Below are positions 1 to 6,180 of a DNA stretch of 9,393 nucleotides, piece by piece. Both the position numbers and the translations under genes were made by a program. Source of the stretch: an uncultured Fretibacterium sp. GTDB lineage: Bacteria > Synergistota > Synergistia > Synergistales > Aminobacteriaceae. Every line of letters starts with the position of its first letter. Position 1 is the stretch's first letter. The notes under the pieces are model-generated. The model searched no databases, was not told where the DNA came from, and saw only the letters and a program-made list of their open reading frames with translations. The DNA is taken from assembly GCF_938030725.1 (NCBI RefSeq), contig NZ_CALHIQ010000002.1, positions 1 to 9,393 on the forward strand. Reading direction: 5' to 3'.

Positions 1-1
1 G

Positions 2-310
2 AACCGCTTCCGCGCCAGCTACTTCCCCTTCACGGAGCCCTCGATGGAGCTCGACATCGAGTGCGTGGTGTGCGGCGGGCGCGACTCCCACTGCCGCGTG
101 TGCAAGGGCACGGGATGGCTCGAGGCCGGCGGCATGGGCATGGTCCACCCGGAGGTGGTGCGGGCCGGAGGCATCGACCCGGAGCGCTACAACGGCTTCG
201 CCTTCGGCCTGGGGCTGGACCGCATGGCCATGCTGAAGTACGGCATTGCCGACCTGCGCCTGCTCTTTGACGGCAACGTTTCCTATTTCCTGTCGGGGAG
301 GGATGCCTGA
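2..310 (+). CDS. pheS: Phenylalanyl-tRNA synthetase alpha subunit, C-terminal part (5' end outside window)
   Basis: Only the last 102 codons are present; the frame is open to the left window edge. The PheS/PheT heterotetramer attaches phenylalanine to tRNA-Phe in the cytoplasm, and PheS carries the catalytic class II core. Visible residues 2-14 give the motif 2 region typical of PheS (RFRASYFPFTEPS). Residues 45-50 give the GMGMVHPEV-type segment, and residues 65-75 give motif 3 (GFAFGLGLDRM), including the conserved arginine. Between them are four cysteines (visible residues 21, 24, 31, 34) in a CxxC-x6-CxxC pattern, as in PheS of Firmicutes-like lineages, where E. coli-type PheS has none. 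The stop TGA shares its last base with the pheT start, so the two are translationally coupled. Identification is secure from motifs and from pheT following directly. Confidence 0.97.
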   Translation, partial: NRFRASYFPFTEPSMELDIECVVCGGRDSHCRVCKGTGWLEAGGMGMVHPEVVRAGGIDPERYNGFAFGLGLDRMAMLKYGIADLRLLFDGNVSYFLSGRDA

Positions 311-2739
311 TGCTCGTATCCTGGGAGCTGTTGAAGGACTTTATCGACGTCGGCGTTTCGCCGGAGGAGGCCGCGGAGCGCCTGACGCTCTCCGGCGCGG
401 AGGTCGAGGGCCTGCGGCGCACGGCGGGGGCCATGAGGGGCGTCGTGACGGCGCGGATCGCCTCCCTCGAGAAGCACCCGACTCAGGACCGCCTCTCGGT
501 CGCCCGTCTGGACGCCGGCGATGGACGGCAGTCCCTCTGCATCACAAGCGCCGTGAACATGAAGCAGGGGGACCTGGTGTTCTACGCGCCCCCCGGCTCC
601 ATCCTGCCCGACGGCACGGAGCTCGGCATGCGCGACTTCTTCGGCGTGGACAGCGCGGGGATGATGCTCTCCGCCGAGGAGCTGGGCCTGCCGGACGTGG
701 ACTCCCCCGAAGGGCTCCTGATCCTGCCCCCGGATGCCCCCGTGGGCGTCCCGGCGGAGGCCCTCTACCACCTGGGGGACACGGTGCTCGACGTTTCCGT
801 CACCCCGAACCGCGGTGACCTCCTGAGCCTCCTGGGCGTGGCCAGGGAGCTGAAGGGGCTCTTCCCCGGCGCGACGCTCAGGACGCCCGCGTGGATGGCG
901 CCCCTGAAGCAGGAGGAGGACTGGACGGAACGGTTCGGCGCCATCTCCCTGCCGGACCGGGGCTGCCTGTGTTACCGCCTGGGGCTGGCCACAGGCGCCG
1001 GGATCGGGCCGTCGCCCCTGACGGCGCGGATCGACCTGAGCCACATGGGCATGAGGCCTCTCACCAACGCCGTGGACGCCACGAACTACGTCATGCTGGC
1101 GCTGGGACAGCCCCTCCATGCCTTCGACCTCAACACGCTGCCGGAGCGGGAGATCACGGTGCGCGCCGCCCGCGAGGGCGAGCGCATGACGACCCTGGAC
1201 GACAAGGAGCGCCTCCTGACGGAGCGCGACATGCTCATCACGAGCGGCGGGACCCCCATCGCCCTGGCCGGCGTGATGGGAGGGAAGCAGACCGGCATCG
1301 CGGAGGACACCCGAACGATCGTGGTGGAGAGCGCCTGCTTCTCCCCCGTGCGGGTGGGGCACACGGCCCGTCGCCTCGGCATCGCCTCGGAGGCCGCCTT
1401 CCGCTTCTCCCGCACGGTGGACCCCACCCTCTCCGCGACGGCCCTCTCCGCGGCACTGTCCCTCCTGCGCGACTGGTGCGGAGCGGACGTGAGCTGCCGT
1501 CCGCTGTCCGCCGAGAACGCCCTCCCCGCCCCGAAGCCCGTGACCCTGACGCGGCGAAAGCTCTCCGTCTACCTGTCCTTCGACGACATGGACGGGGCCC
1601 AGGAGATCCTCGAGGGCTTCGGCATCGCGCGCTGCGGCGGAACGGAGGACGCCCGGACCTTCCTGCCGCCGAGCTGGAGGCCGGACGTTTCCATCGAGGA
1701 GGACCTCATCGAGGAGGTTGGCCGATTCCGGGGCTACAACGACGAGCCGGGCCGCCTGCCGGGCGAGATGCCCGTCCGCGCGGAGGTGGGCTCTCCCACC
1801 AGCCTGGCCGCCGCCCTGCGCAGCACCCTCGTGGCGCGCGGCTACACCGAGGTCATGACCTACAGCTTCCTGCCCGAGGACTTTCCGGCCCGGCTGCACC
1901 TGCCGGACGAGGACCTGCGGGCGCACCCCTTGACGCTGGCCAACCCGATCAGCCGCGACCAGATCGCCATGCGCACCACCCTCGTGCCGGGGCTGCTTAT
2001 GGGGCTTCGGACGACCCTGGCCTCCGGCTGGCGCGGCGCGGTACGGACGTTCGAGCAGGGACGCGCCTTCCTGAGGACCGCGCCCGGCGCGGCGGAGCAC
2101 GTGGAGATCGACCGCGTGGCGGGGCTGGCCTTCAACGGCACGGACCCCCGCACGCCATGGAAGGGGCAGGAGGAGGACTTCTACAGCGTCCGGGCGGACG
2201 TCGAGGCGCTGCTCCTGGGCCGGGGGCTGACGCCGCGCTTCGTGCCGGGCCGCGAGCCCTTCGCCCACTCCGGGCAGACGGCCGAGGTTCGGGCCGTCAC
2301 GCCGGAAGGGGAGAGGCGGATCGGCTGGCTGGCCCGCCTGAAGCCGGCCCTGGAGCAAGAACTGGACGTGACGGGGCCGGTCTGCCTCTTCGAGCTGGAC
2401 CTGGCGCCCCTCGAGGTGCTGCGCAAGCCACGCTACAAGCCCGGCAGCCCCTTCCCCGCCTCCCTGCGCGACATCTCCATGTTCGTGCCGGCGGGCCGCG
2501 ACCAGGACGAGGTGGCTGCGGACGTCCGCGAGGCCGCCCGCGAGGCGGGGGGCGACATCCTGGAAACGCTTCGCCTCTTCGACGTCTACGCGGGAAAGGG
2601 CGTGCCCGACGGCTTCGTCAGCATGGCCTACTCGCTGAACTACCGCGCCCCCGACCGCACCCTGAAGGACGAGGAAGTGGAGTCCATCCACCGGAAGGTG
2701 CGGGACACCCTGGCGCGGAAAGGGTACAATATACGGTAA
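310..2739 (+). CDS. pheT: Phenylalanyl-tRNA synthetase beta subunit
   Basis: Complete, 809 residues, close to the usual bacterial length of about 800. It is the tRNA-binding and editing partner of PheS, and hydrolyses Tyr mischarged on tRNA-Phe. Domains in order: N-terminal core, then an EMAP/tRNA-binding OB fold at about 39-150 (HPTQDRL near 56-62); B3/B4 editing domain at about 210-390 (DATNYVMLALGQPLHAFD near 256-273, GVMGG at 321-325, RFSRTVDP near 365-372); B5 domain to about 480 (PSWRPDVSIEEDLIEEVGR near 454-472); catalytic-like core at about 490-705; C-terminal ferredoxin-fold anticodon-binding domain at about 715-808. Family members usually read RFERGVDP where this one has RFSRTVDP, a mild departure at the editing-domain edge. 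ATG overlaps the pheS stop by one base, and a GGGGAGGGA ribosome binding site lies at 295-303 inside pheS. Confidence 0.98.
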   Translation: MLVSWELLKDFIDVGVSPEEAAERLTLSGAEVEGLRRTAGAMRGVVTARIASLEKHPTQDRLSVARLDAGDGRQSLCITSAVNMKQGDLVFYAPPGSILPDGTELGMRDFFGVDSAGMMLSAEELGLPDVDSPEGLLILPPDAPVGVPAEALYHLGDTVLDVSVTPNRGDLLSLLGVARELKGLFPGATLRTPAWMAPLKQEEDWTERFGAISLPDRGCLCYRLGLATGAGIGPSPLTARIDLSHMGMRPLTNAVDATNYVMLALGQPLHAFDLNTLPEREITVRAAREGERMTTLDDKERLLTERDMLITSGGTPIALAGVMGGKQTGIAEDTRTIVVESACFSPVRVGHTARRLGIASEAAFRFSRTVDPTLSATALSAALSLLRDWCGADVSCRPLSAENALPAPKPVTLTRRKLSVYLSFDDMDGAQEILEGFGIARCGGTEDARTFLPPSWRPDVSIEEDLIEEVGRFRGYNDEPGRLPGEMPVRAEVGSPTSLAAALRSTLVARGYTEVMTYSFLPEDFPARLHLPDEDLRAHPLTLANPISRDQIAMRTTLVPGLLMGLRTTLASGWRGAVRTFEQGRAFLRTAPGAAEHVEIDRVAGLAFNGTDPRTPWKGQEEDFYSVRADVEALLLGRGLTPRFVPGREPFAHSGQTAEVRAVTPEGERRIGWLARLKPALEQELDVTGPVCLFELDLAPLEVLRKPRYKPGSPFPASLRDISMFVPAGRDQDEVAADVREAAREAGGDILETLRLFDVYAGKGVPDGFVSMAYSLNYRAPDRTLKDEEVESIHRKVRDTLARKGYNIR

Positions 2740-2746
2740 GTCATCC

Positions 2747-2779
2747 CGGCCCTGTCGAGCCTCCGGCCCGGCAGGGCCG
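2747..2779 (+). repeat. Intercistronic hairpin between pheT and the coiled-coil gene
   Basis: Left arm CGGCCCTG at 2747-2754 pairs perfectly with CAGGGCCG at 2772-2779. The stem continues inward through one T-G wobble and two more GC pairs, giving 11 pairs around an 11-base loop at 2758-2768. No T-run follows, so it is not a canonical intrinsic terminator. It begins eight bases after the pheT stop and ends nine bases before the next ribosome binding site. It could stabilise or process the mRNA, or attenuate expression of the downstream genes; the role is inferred only. Confidence 0.6.
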
Positions 2780-2787
2780 TACCGTGC

Positions 2788-2797
2788 GGAGGAGGAG
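2788..2797 (+). promoter_or_regulatory. Ribosome binding site that selects the ATG start at 2809
   Basis: A purine-rich GGAGGAGGAG lies at 2788-2797. An in-frame GTG at 2797 overlaps this site and leaves no usable spacing. The ATG at 2809 leaves 11-13 bases, slightly long but workable, so the ATG is preferred. Confidence 0.65.
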
Positions 2798-2808
2798 TGG
2801 TTGTACGG

Positions 2809-3093
2809 ATGGAACTGAGGAACATTGAGAACCTTGTGGATCGCCTGTCGGAGCAGATCGAGACGTTGATCGAGGAGCGGGACGACCTGCGGCGCGAGGT
2901 GGCCCGCCTCAGCACCTGCGTCGCCGAGCGCGACGAGGAGTGCGTCCGCGTCCGCCAGGAAATGGCGCGGGCCATCGAGGAGGCGGCGGAGGAGTCCGCG
3001 CACGTGGAGCGCAGCGGCACGGAGATCGAGGCGAAGCTCCAGACCCTGAACGACCGCCTCATCGAGCTCGTGATGGAACAGCAGCGGGGCTGA
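2809..3093 (+). CDS. Small coiled-coil protein next to ZapA (possible ZapB-like division factor)
   Basis: A 94-residue protein, highly charged and with no predicted signal peptide or membrane segment. Heptad spacing is nearly continuous: residues 3, 10, 17, 31, 38, 45 and 52 (a positions: Leu, Val, Ile, Val, Val, Cys, Met) and 6, 13, 20, 27, 34 and 48 (d positions: Ile, Leu, Leu, Leu, Leu, Val). Arg24 and Arg41 fall in the core. After a Glu/Ala-rich stretch, a second heptad run covers about 73-87. Such proteins form parallel or antiparallel dimers. It sits between pheT and a zapA-like gene, five bases from the latter. ZapB, the ZapA-binding factor of E. coli, is also a short all-coiled-coil protein, so a ZapB-like role is plausible from size, fold and context. 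Low-complexity coiled coils cannot be assigned by sequence alone. The start could also be the GTG at 2797 (98 residues). Confidence 0.8.
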   Translation: MELRNIENLVDRLSEQIETLIEERDDLRREVARLSTCVAERDEECVRVRQEMARAIEEAAEESAHVERSGTEIEAKLQTLNDRLIELVMEQQRG

Positions 3094-3098
3094 CGGTC

Positions 3099-3398
3099 GT
3101 GAAGGCGCCAAGGAACGTGCCCTTGACCGTCGGAAAGAGGACCTACACCATCAAGACCCCTCTGGACGATGCGGCGCTCTCCCGCGTGCAGGCCCTGCTC
3201 CGCGACGTCTGTGGAGATCCCGCCCGTGGGACGGCTCAGGAGGAACTGATGCTCTTGGCCTGCCTGAAGCTCGCCTACTCGCTGGACACGCTGACGGAGC
3301 GGCTGGGGGCACTGACGGACCGCCTCGCCGACGGGGCGGGGCTCCGGAAGGCGTCCCTCGCCTCAAAGCCTTCCGAGAACGCCACAGACGAAGGGTAG
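3099..3398 (+). CDS. zapA: Cell division protein ZapA-like
   Basis: A 99-residue cytosolic protein starting at GTG, five bases after the preceding stop. ZapA binds FtsZ, cross-links protofilaments and stabilises the Z ring. The N-terminal part matches the short beta-hairpin head of the family (LTVGKRTYTIKTPLDD at about 9-24, compare V-x-I-x-G-x-x-Y-x-I/L-K). A helix follows at about 25-38. The next segment, about 47-69 (ELMLLACLKLAYSLDTLTERL), resembles the conserved helix that leads into the ZapA coiled coil. The tail from about 80 is probably disordered. The weak GGGG at 3086-3089 is the only Shine-Dalgarno-like site for GTG 3099, so coupling to the upstream gene is likely; GTG 3117 is an alternative start. 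Linkage of zapA to pheT also occurs in Bacillus-type genomes. The assignment rests on pattern and context, with limited identity. Confidence 0.65.
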   Translation: MKAPRNVPLTVGKRTYTIKTPLDDAALSRVQALLRDVCGDPARGTAQEELMLLACLKLAYSLDTLTERLGALTDRLADGAGLRKASLASKPSENATDEG

Positions 3399-3495
3399 GA
3401 ATATCTCGCAGGCGCGCGGATTCCCTGCGCCATGATCGCGAAGGGCGGCGAGCCGACGGGAGAGCGCGGACTGCAGGGCCACAAGTCATTTTAGG

Positions 3496-3509
3496 GCCGC
3501 CGCTGCGGC
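3496..3509 (+). repeat. Short hairpin directly upstream of the symporter ribosome binding site
   Basis: GCCGC (3496-3500), loop CGCT, GCGGC (3505-3509) forms a perfect five-pair stem. It abuts the AGGGGGG ribosome binding site at 3510-3516, so it could affect initiation of the symporter gene. The 3399-3525 spacer also has a five-pair GGCGC/GCGCC stem at 3411-3431. I see no convincing promoter in this spacer. Confidence 0.45.
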
Positions 3510-3525
3510 AGGGGGGATTGATCTC

Positions 3526-5055
3526 ATGGAATTTCAGATGGGGCTGGGGATCGTGCTGGTGCTGGCATTGATCGTCGGCGTAGGGATCTGGTCGGGCAGG
3601 CGGGTGAAGAACGAGGCGGACTTCCTGACCGGCGGCGGCCAGGCGGGGCCCGCCCTGGTCTGCGGCGCGCTGATGGGGAGCCTCGTCAGCGCTCAGTCCA
3701 CGATCGGCTCCGCGCAGATGGCCTTCTATTACGGCCTGACGGCCTGGTGGTTCACCCTGGGGTCGGCTCTGGGATGCCTCCTCATGGCCCTGGGCTACGT
3801 CCGCGCCCTCCGGGCCAGCGGCTGCGTGACGGAGCTGCAGGTCATCTCGAAGGAGTACGGCGGAACGGCGGAGAGCATCGGAACCGTGCTGAGCGCCGTG
3901 GGCATCTTCATCACCGTGCTGTCGCAGATCATCGCCTGCATCGGTATCTTCACGATCCTGTTCCCCAACCTCTCCATGGCGTGGGCCGCCGTCCTGACCG
4001 TGGCCGTGATGGGCTGTTACATCGTGTTCGGCGGCGCCTGGGGGGCGGGCATGGGCGGCGTGGTGAAGGTGGCCCTGCTCTACCTGGCCTTTATGGCCGG
4101 CATCGTACTGGTGCTGCGCTTCGAGGGCGGGCTTACCGGACTTTCGAAGACGCTCTCGAACCTCCTGGCGGGCACTCCCCTGGGGATGGTCCAGCGCGCC
4201 GCCGCCAACGTCCCCAACGTGGCGGACGGAGGGGACCTGGCGCAGCGCTTCGCCAGCCTTACTGCCCGCGGCCTCCCCACGGACATGGGCTCCTGCCTGT
4301 CCCTCATCGTTGGGGTCCTCTCCACCCAGACCTACGCCCAGGCCGTCTGGAGCGCCAGGACCGACGCGGCGGCGCGCAGGGGCGTGCTGATCAGCGCCCT
4401 CCTGATCCCCATCCTCGGAGCCGCGGGCATCCTCATGGGGCTTTCGGTGCGCGCCCACTACATCACCCAGGCGGAGGTGGAGGCGCTCGCCGCCGCAGGA
4501 CAGGCCATCCCCGACCTTCCGGTCCTGGCCAGCACGCTGCACGTGCTGCCGGCCTTCGCCATGGACCACATGCCGCCGCTGATGGCCGGCGCCGTGCTGG
4601 GGACGCTCCTGATCACGGTGATCGGCGGCGGGGCGGGGCTGTCACTGGGCATGGCTACCATCCTGGTGGAGGACCTGTACCGGCGCGCCACGAAGTGCAT
4701 CGACACCGCCTCGAAGGAGCTCCTGGCGACGCGCCTCACCATCGTGGGGATCCTCGTCGTCGGGGCGGCGCTGGCCGTCCTCGCCCACGACAGCAAGCTG
4801 AACGACCTGGGCTTCCTCTCCATGGGCCTGCGGGGGGCAGTGGTGTTCGCCCCCATGACCTGCGCCCTGATGCTGAAGGGGCACATTCGTCCGCCCTTCA
4901 TCGTGGCTGCGATCGTTCTGGGCCCATCGGCGGTCGCGGCCGTCCTCCTCCTGGACCTGCCCGTGGACCCAATCCTGAGCGGCACGGGAATCTCCATCGC
5001 CTGCTGCCTCGCCGGGCTGCTCTTCCAGCCGAAGCGTGCGGGCGTCCTGACCTGA
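3526..5055 (+). CDS. Sodium:solute symporter (SSS) family permease, substrate unknown
   Basis: Complete, 509 residues, a usual length for the family, with about 12-13 hydrophobic segments (for example about 5-23, 44-64, 72-93, 123-147, 180-198, 255-275, 287-308, 352-378, 403-421, 427-449, 457-476, 483-500). SSS proteins are LeuT-fold inner-membrane transporters that use an ion gradient to import sugars, amino acids, organic acids or vitamins. Family marks: an FLTGGGQAGP segment at 33-42 after TM1, a small-residue-rich TM2 (GSLVSAQSTIGSAQ, 51-64), AQAVWSARTDAAARRG at about 271-286 and the TM8-end signature EDLYRR at 382-387. At 367-371 it reads GGGAG where PutP-type members place the Na2 Ser/Thr pair, so the coupling ion is uncertain. 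An AGGGGGG ribosome binding site at 3510-3516 lies nine bases before the ATG. No neighbour hints at the substrate; it may be transcribed separately from pheST-zapA. Confidence 0.93.
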   Translation: MEFQMGLGIVLVLALIVGVGIWSGRRVKNEADFLTGGGQAGPALVCGALMGSLVSAQSTIGSAQMAFYYGLTAWWFTLGSALGCLLMALGYVRALRASGCVTELQVISKEYGGTAESIGTVLSAVGIFITVLSQIIACIGIFTILFPNLSMAWAAVLTVAVMGCYIVFGGAWGAGMGGVVKVALLYLAFMAGIVLVLRFEGGLTGLSKTLSNLLAGTPLGMVQRAAANVPNVADGGDLAQRFASLTARGLPTDMGSCLSLIVGVLSTQTYAQAVWSARTDAAARRGVLISALLIPILGAAGILMGLSVRAHYITQAEVEALAAAGQAIPDLPVLASTLHVLPAFAMDHMPPLMAGAVLGTLLITVIGGGAGLSLGMATILVEDLYRRATKCIDTASKELLATRLTIVGILVVGAALAVLAHDSKLNDLGFLSMGLRGAVVFAPMTCALMLKGHIRPPFIVAAIVLGPSAVAAVLLLDLPVDPILSGTGISIACCLAGLLFQPKRAGVLT

Positions 5056-5082
5056 TCCCCCCGCGCCACGAAGCACAAACGT

Positions 5083-5120
5083 AAAGGGCCGATGGGGCAC
5101 GTCGCCCCATCGGCCCCTTT
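5083..5120. terminator. Bidirectional intrinsic terminator between convergent operons
   Basis: GGGCCGATGGGGC (5086-5098) and GCCCCATCGGCCC (5104-5116) form a perfect 13-bp stem with the five-base loop ACGTC. An AAA before and a TTT after the stem, offset by one extra C, can extend it. On the plus strand it lies 30 bases after the symporter stop, and on the minus strand about 87 bases after the gspH stop. The T-tracts are short in both directions (TTTGCG on plus, TTTACGTTTG on minus), so efficiency is uncertain, but position and stem strength support termination of both operons. Confidence 0.88.
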
Positions 5121-5133
5121 GCGCCGGCACCTT

Positions 5134-5175
5134 CCGTCCGGCGGTCGTTCGAACGACATCGTATCCCCCGGACGG
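5134..5175. repeat. Nested inverted repeat around a 14-bp palindrome
   Basis: Outer arms CCGTCCGG (5134-5141) and CCGGACGG (5168-5175) are exact inverted copies. Inside them lies the perfect 14-bp palindrome GTCGTTCGAACGAC (5144-5157). As RNA this could fold as a hairpin on a hairpin; as DNA the palindrome resembles a dimeric-protein binding site. It lies between the bidirectional terminator and the gspH stop, where no gene starts. It could be a second terminator or 3' mRNA stabiliser for the gsp operon, or a protein or repeat site; the sequence does not decide. Confidence 0.6.
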
Positions 5176-5206
5176 GCTCATCCGTCGGAGGTCTCTGGCA
5201 CGGCCG

Positions 5207-5740
5207 TCAGCGGTCCCGCCGGGGCACCGGGGCGCAGTAGCCCGTCACGGTCAGGAGGAAGCGTTCCGCTGCGCCCTCCGCCGTCCCTGGGTCCGCCCAG
5301 GATATCCGGGCCGGCGTGCAGGAGCCATCCGTGTAGAAGTAGACGACCTCCGGCTCCATGCTCCAGCCCTCTCCCGCCGGCGGGTAGGCCAGCTTCACGG
5401 GGCTCCAGGCCAACACGCCCTCCCGCGCCCTGGCCGTGCCCAGGAAGACGCTGAGGTCCCGGCTGTCCGGGGCCTGACGGACCAGCGCCTCCACGTCGAT
5501 GCGGCCGCGCCTGGAGCGCTCCTCCGGCTTCAGCACGAAGCGGATGGACACTCCGGACAGGGCCAGGTCCCCAGCCTCCTCCACGCTGCGCTGCAGCAGC
5601 GCCGCGGGAGGCTCGTAGTAAAACGAGATGCGCGGCACCAGGACAGCGGCCATGAGCCCCACGATCGTGAGCACGATCATGATCTCGATCAGCGTGAAGG
5701 CGCGCCGCCGCGCCTCCCCGAAGGGCGGGGAATCAGTCAT
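5207..5740 (-). CDS. gspH: Type II secretion minor pseudopilin, GspH/FimT-like
   Basis: From ATG 5740 the protein has 177 residues, normal for GspH. It has a type III (prepilin) leader of 14 residues ending RRRA, then FTLIE (15-19) with the key Glu at +5, and a hydrophobic helix to about residue 37. Minor pseudopilins cap and regulate the periplasmic pseudopilus that drives exoprotein release through the secretin. The C-terminal YFYTDGSCTPARI segment (about 134-146) matches the conserved GspH DGS motif region. Two cysteines (141 and 169) could form a periplasmic disulfide. The residue before the cleavage site is Ala, where Gly is usual. The start overlaps the gspG stop by eight bases (ATGACTGA), implying coupling. 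A GTG at 5770 would add ten residues and fit a prepilin leader less well. It is the last gene of the operon. Confidence 0.88.
   Translation of the reverse strand: MTDSPPFGEARRRAFTLIEIMIVLTIVGLMAAVLVPRISFYYEPPAALLQRSVEEAGDLALSGVSIRFVLKPEERSRRGRIDVEALVRQAPDSRDLSVFLGTARAREGVLAWSPVKLAYPPAGEGWSMEPEVVYFYTDGSCTPARISWADPGTAEGAAERFLLTVTGYCAPVPRRDR
5678..5699. repeat. 22-bp direct repeat, copy in gspH
   Basis: Positions 5678-5699 are identical base for base to 6108-6129 in gspG. On the minus strand both encode FTLIEIM with identical codons (TTC ACG CTG ATC GAG ATC ATG). After one mismatch, seven more bases match (CGCGCCG). The repeat covers the prepilin cleavage region of each pseudopilin gene. Confidence 0.85.
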
Positions 5741-6173
5741 CGTTCGTGACGTCCGCGCCCTCGCCCTCACCGCCCTCCTCGCCGTCCGGACCGGTGCTGA
5801 CGATCTGGATGCGCCCGTTTCGGTTGCGGTAGATGTAGGGGTTGCCCCAGGGGTCGTCCGGTACCTTCTTCAAGTACCCGCCCTCGATGTAGTGCTTCGG
5901 CACGGGGGAGATGGTGGGCGCCTTCACCAGCGCGTCCAAGCCCTGCTGCGTGGAGGGGTAGAAGCCGTTGTGCATTCGATACATCTCCAGGGCCTCCTCG
6001 AAGCTCTTGATCTGCGACCGGGCCATCGTACGTTGGGCCTCCGCCACCTGGGGGCCGATGCGCGGCACCACCAGAGCCGCCAGAAGGCCGAGGATCACCA
6101 CCACCACCATGATCTCGATCAGCGTGAAGCCGCGCCGACGGGCCATGTGTAAACCGTACTTCGTCTTGCTCAT
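5733..6173 (-). CDS. gspG: Type II secretion major pseudopilin GspG
   Basis: 146 residues, the usual GspG size. It polymerises in the inner membrane and periplasm into the T2SS pseudopilus after cleavage and N-methylation by the prepilin peptidase GspO/PilD. A 15-residue leader ends RRRG, with cleavage before FTLIE (16-20, Glu at +5), then a hydrophobic helix to about residue 37. Diagnostic GspG segments follow: YPSTQQGLDALVKAP (72-86), GYLKKVPDDPWGNPYIY (99-115) and the acidic calcium-site loop STGPDGEEGG (126-135) ending GADVTNDD (139-146). The start is fixed by a strong ribosome binding site seven bases upstream; the internal Met10 would also precede the leader but lacks such a site. The family usually ends near an aromatic residue (SNWD-like), which is absent here. 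Overlaps gspH by eight bases. Confidence 0.97.
   Translation of the reverse strand: MSKTKYGLHMARRRGFTLIEIMVVVVILGLLAALVVPRIGPQVAEAQRTMARSQIKSFEEALEMYRMHNGFYPSTQQGLDALVKAPTISPVPKHYIEGGYLKKVPDDPWGNPYIYRNRNGRIQIVSTGPDGEEGGEGEGADVTNDD
6108..6129. repeat. 22-bp direct repeat, copy in gspG
   Basis: Partner of 5678-5699, about 430 bp away in the same orientation, again over the FTLIEIM codons of the pseudopilin N-terminus. Confidence 0.85.
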
Positions 6174-6180
6174 CTCACGT

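Noticed and set aside
2797..2808. GTG start for the coiled-coil gene
   Set aside because: The GTG overlaps the GGAGGAGGAG ribosome binding site, leaving no spacing; the ATG at 2809 is more plausible.
283..3111. A 942-codon open frame on the minus strand opposite pheT and the following genes
   Set aside because: It is antisense to well-supported pheT, has a low-complexity Arg/Gly/His-rich product and no family motifs. Long antisense open frames are common in GC-rich DNA.
3432..3494. 20-codon reading frame upstream of the symporter
   Set aside because: No ribosome binding site and no recognisable product; kept only as part of a low-interest leader observation.
3399..3525. Possible 6S RNA, since ssrS lies next to zapA in many proteobacteria
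   Set aside because: The spacer is only 127 bases, shorter than the roughly 180-base 6S RNA. Its two ends pair poorly, and the long stem with an open central bubble is not seen.
5086..5116. The strong inverted repeat as a transposon end or attachment site
   Set aside because: It has a five-base loop, flanking A and T runs, and lies between convergent gene ends, which fits a bidirectional terminator; no transposase or integrase gene is nearby.
5741..5770. GTG start ten codons upstream for gspH
   Set aside because: The ATG at 5740 overlaps the gspG stop in the usual coupled manner and gives a standard-length prepilin leader.
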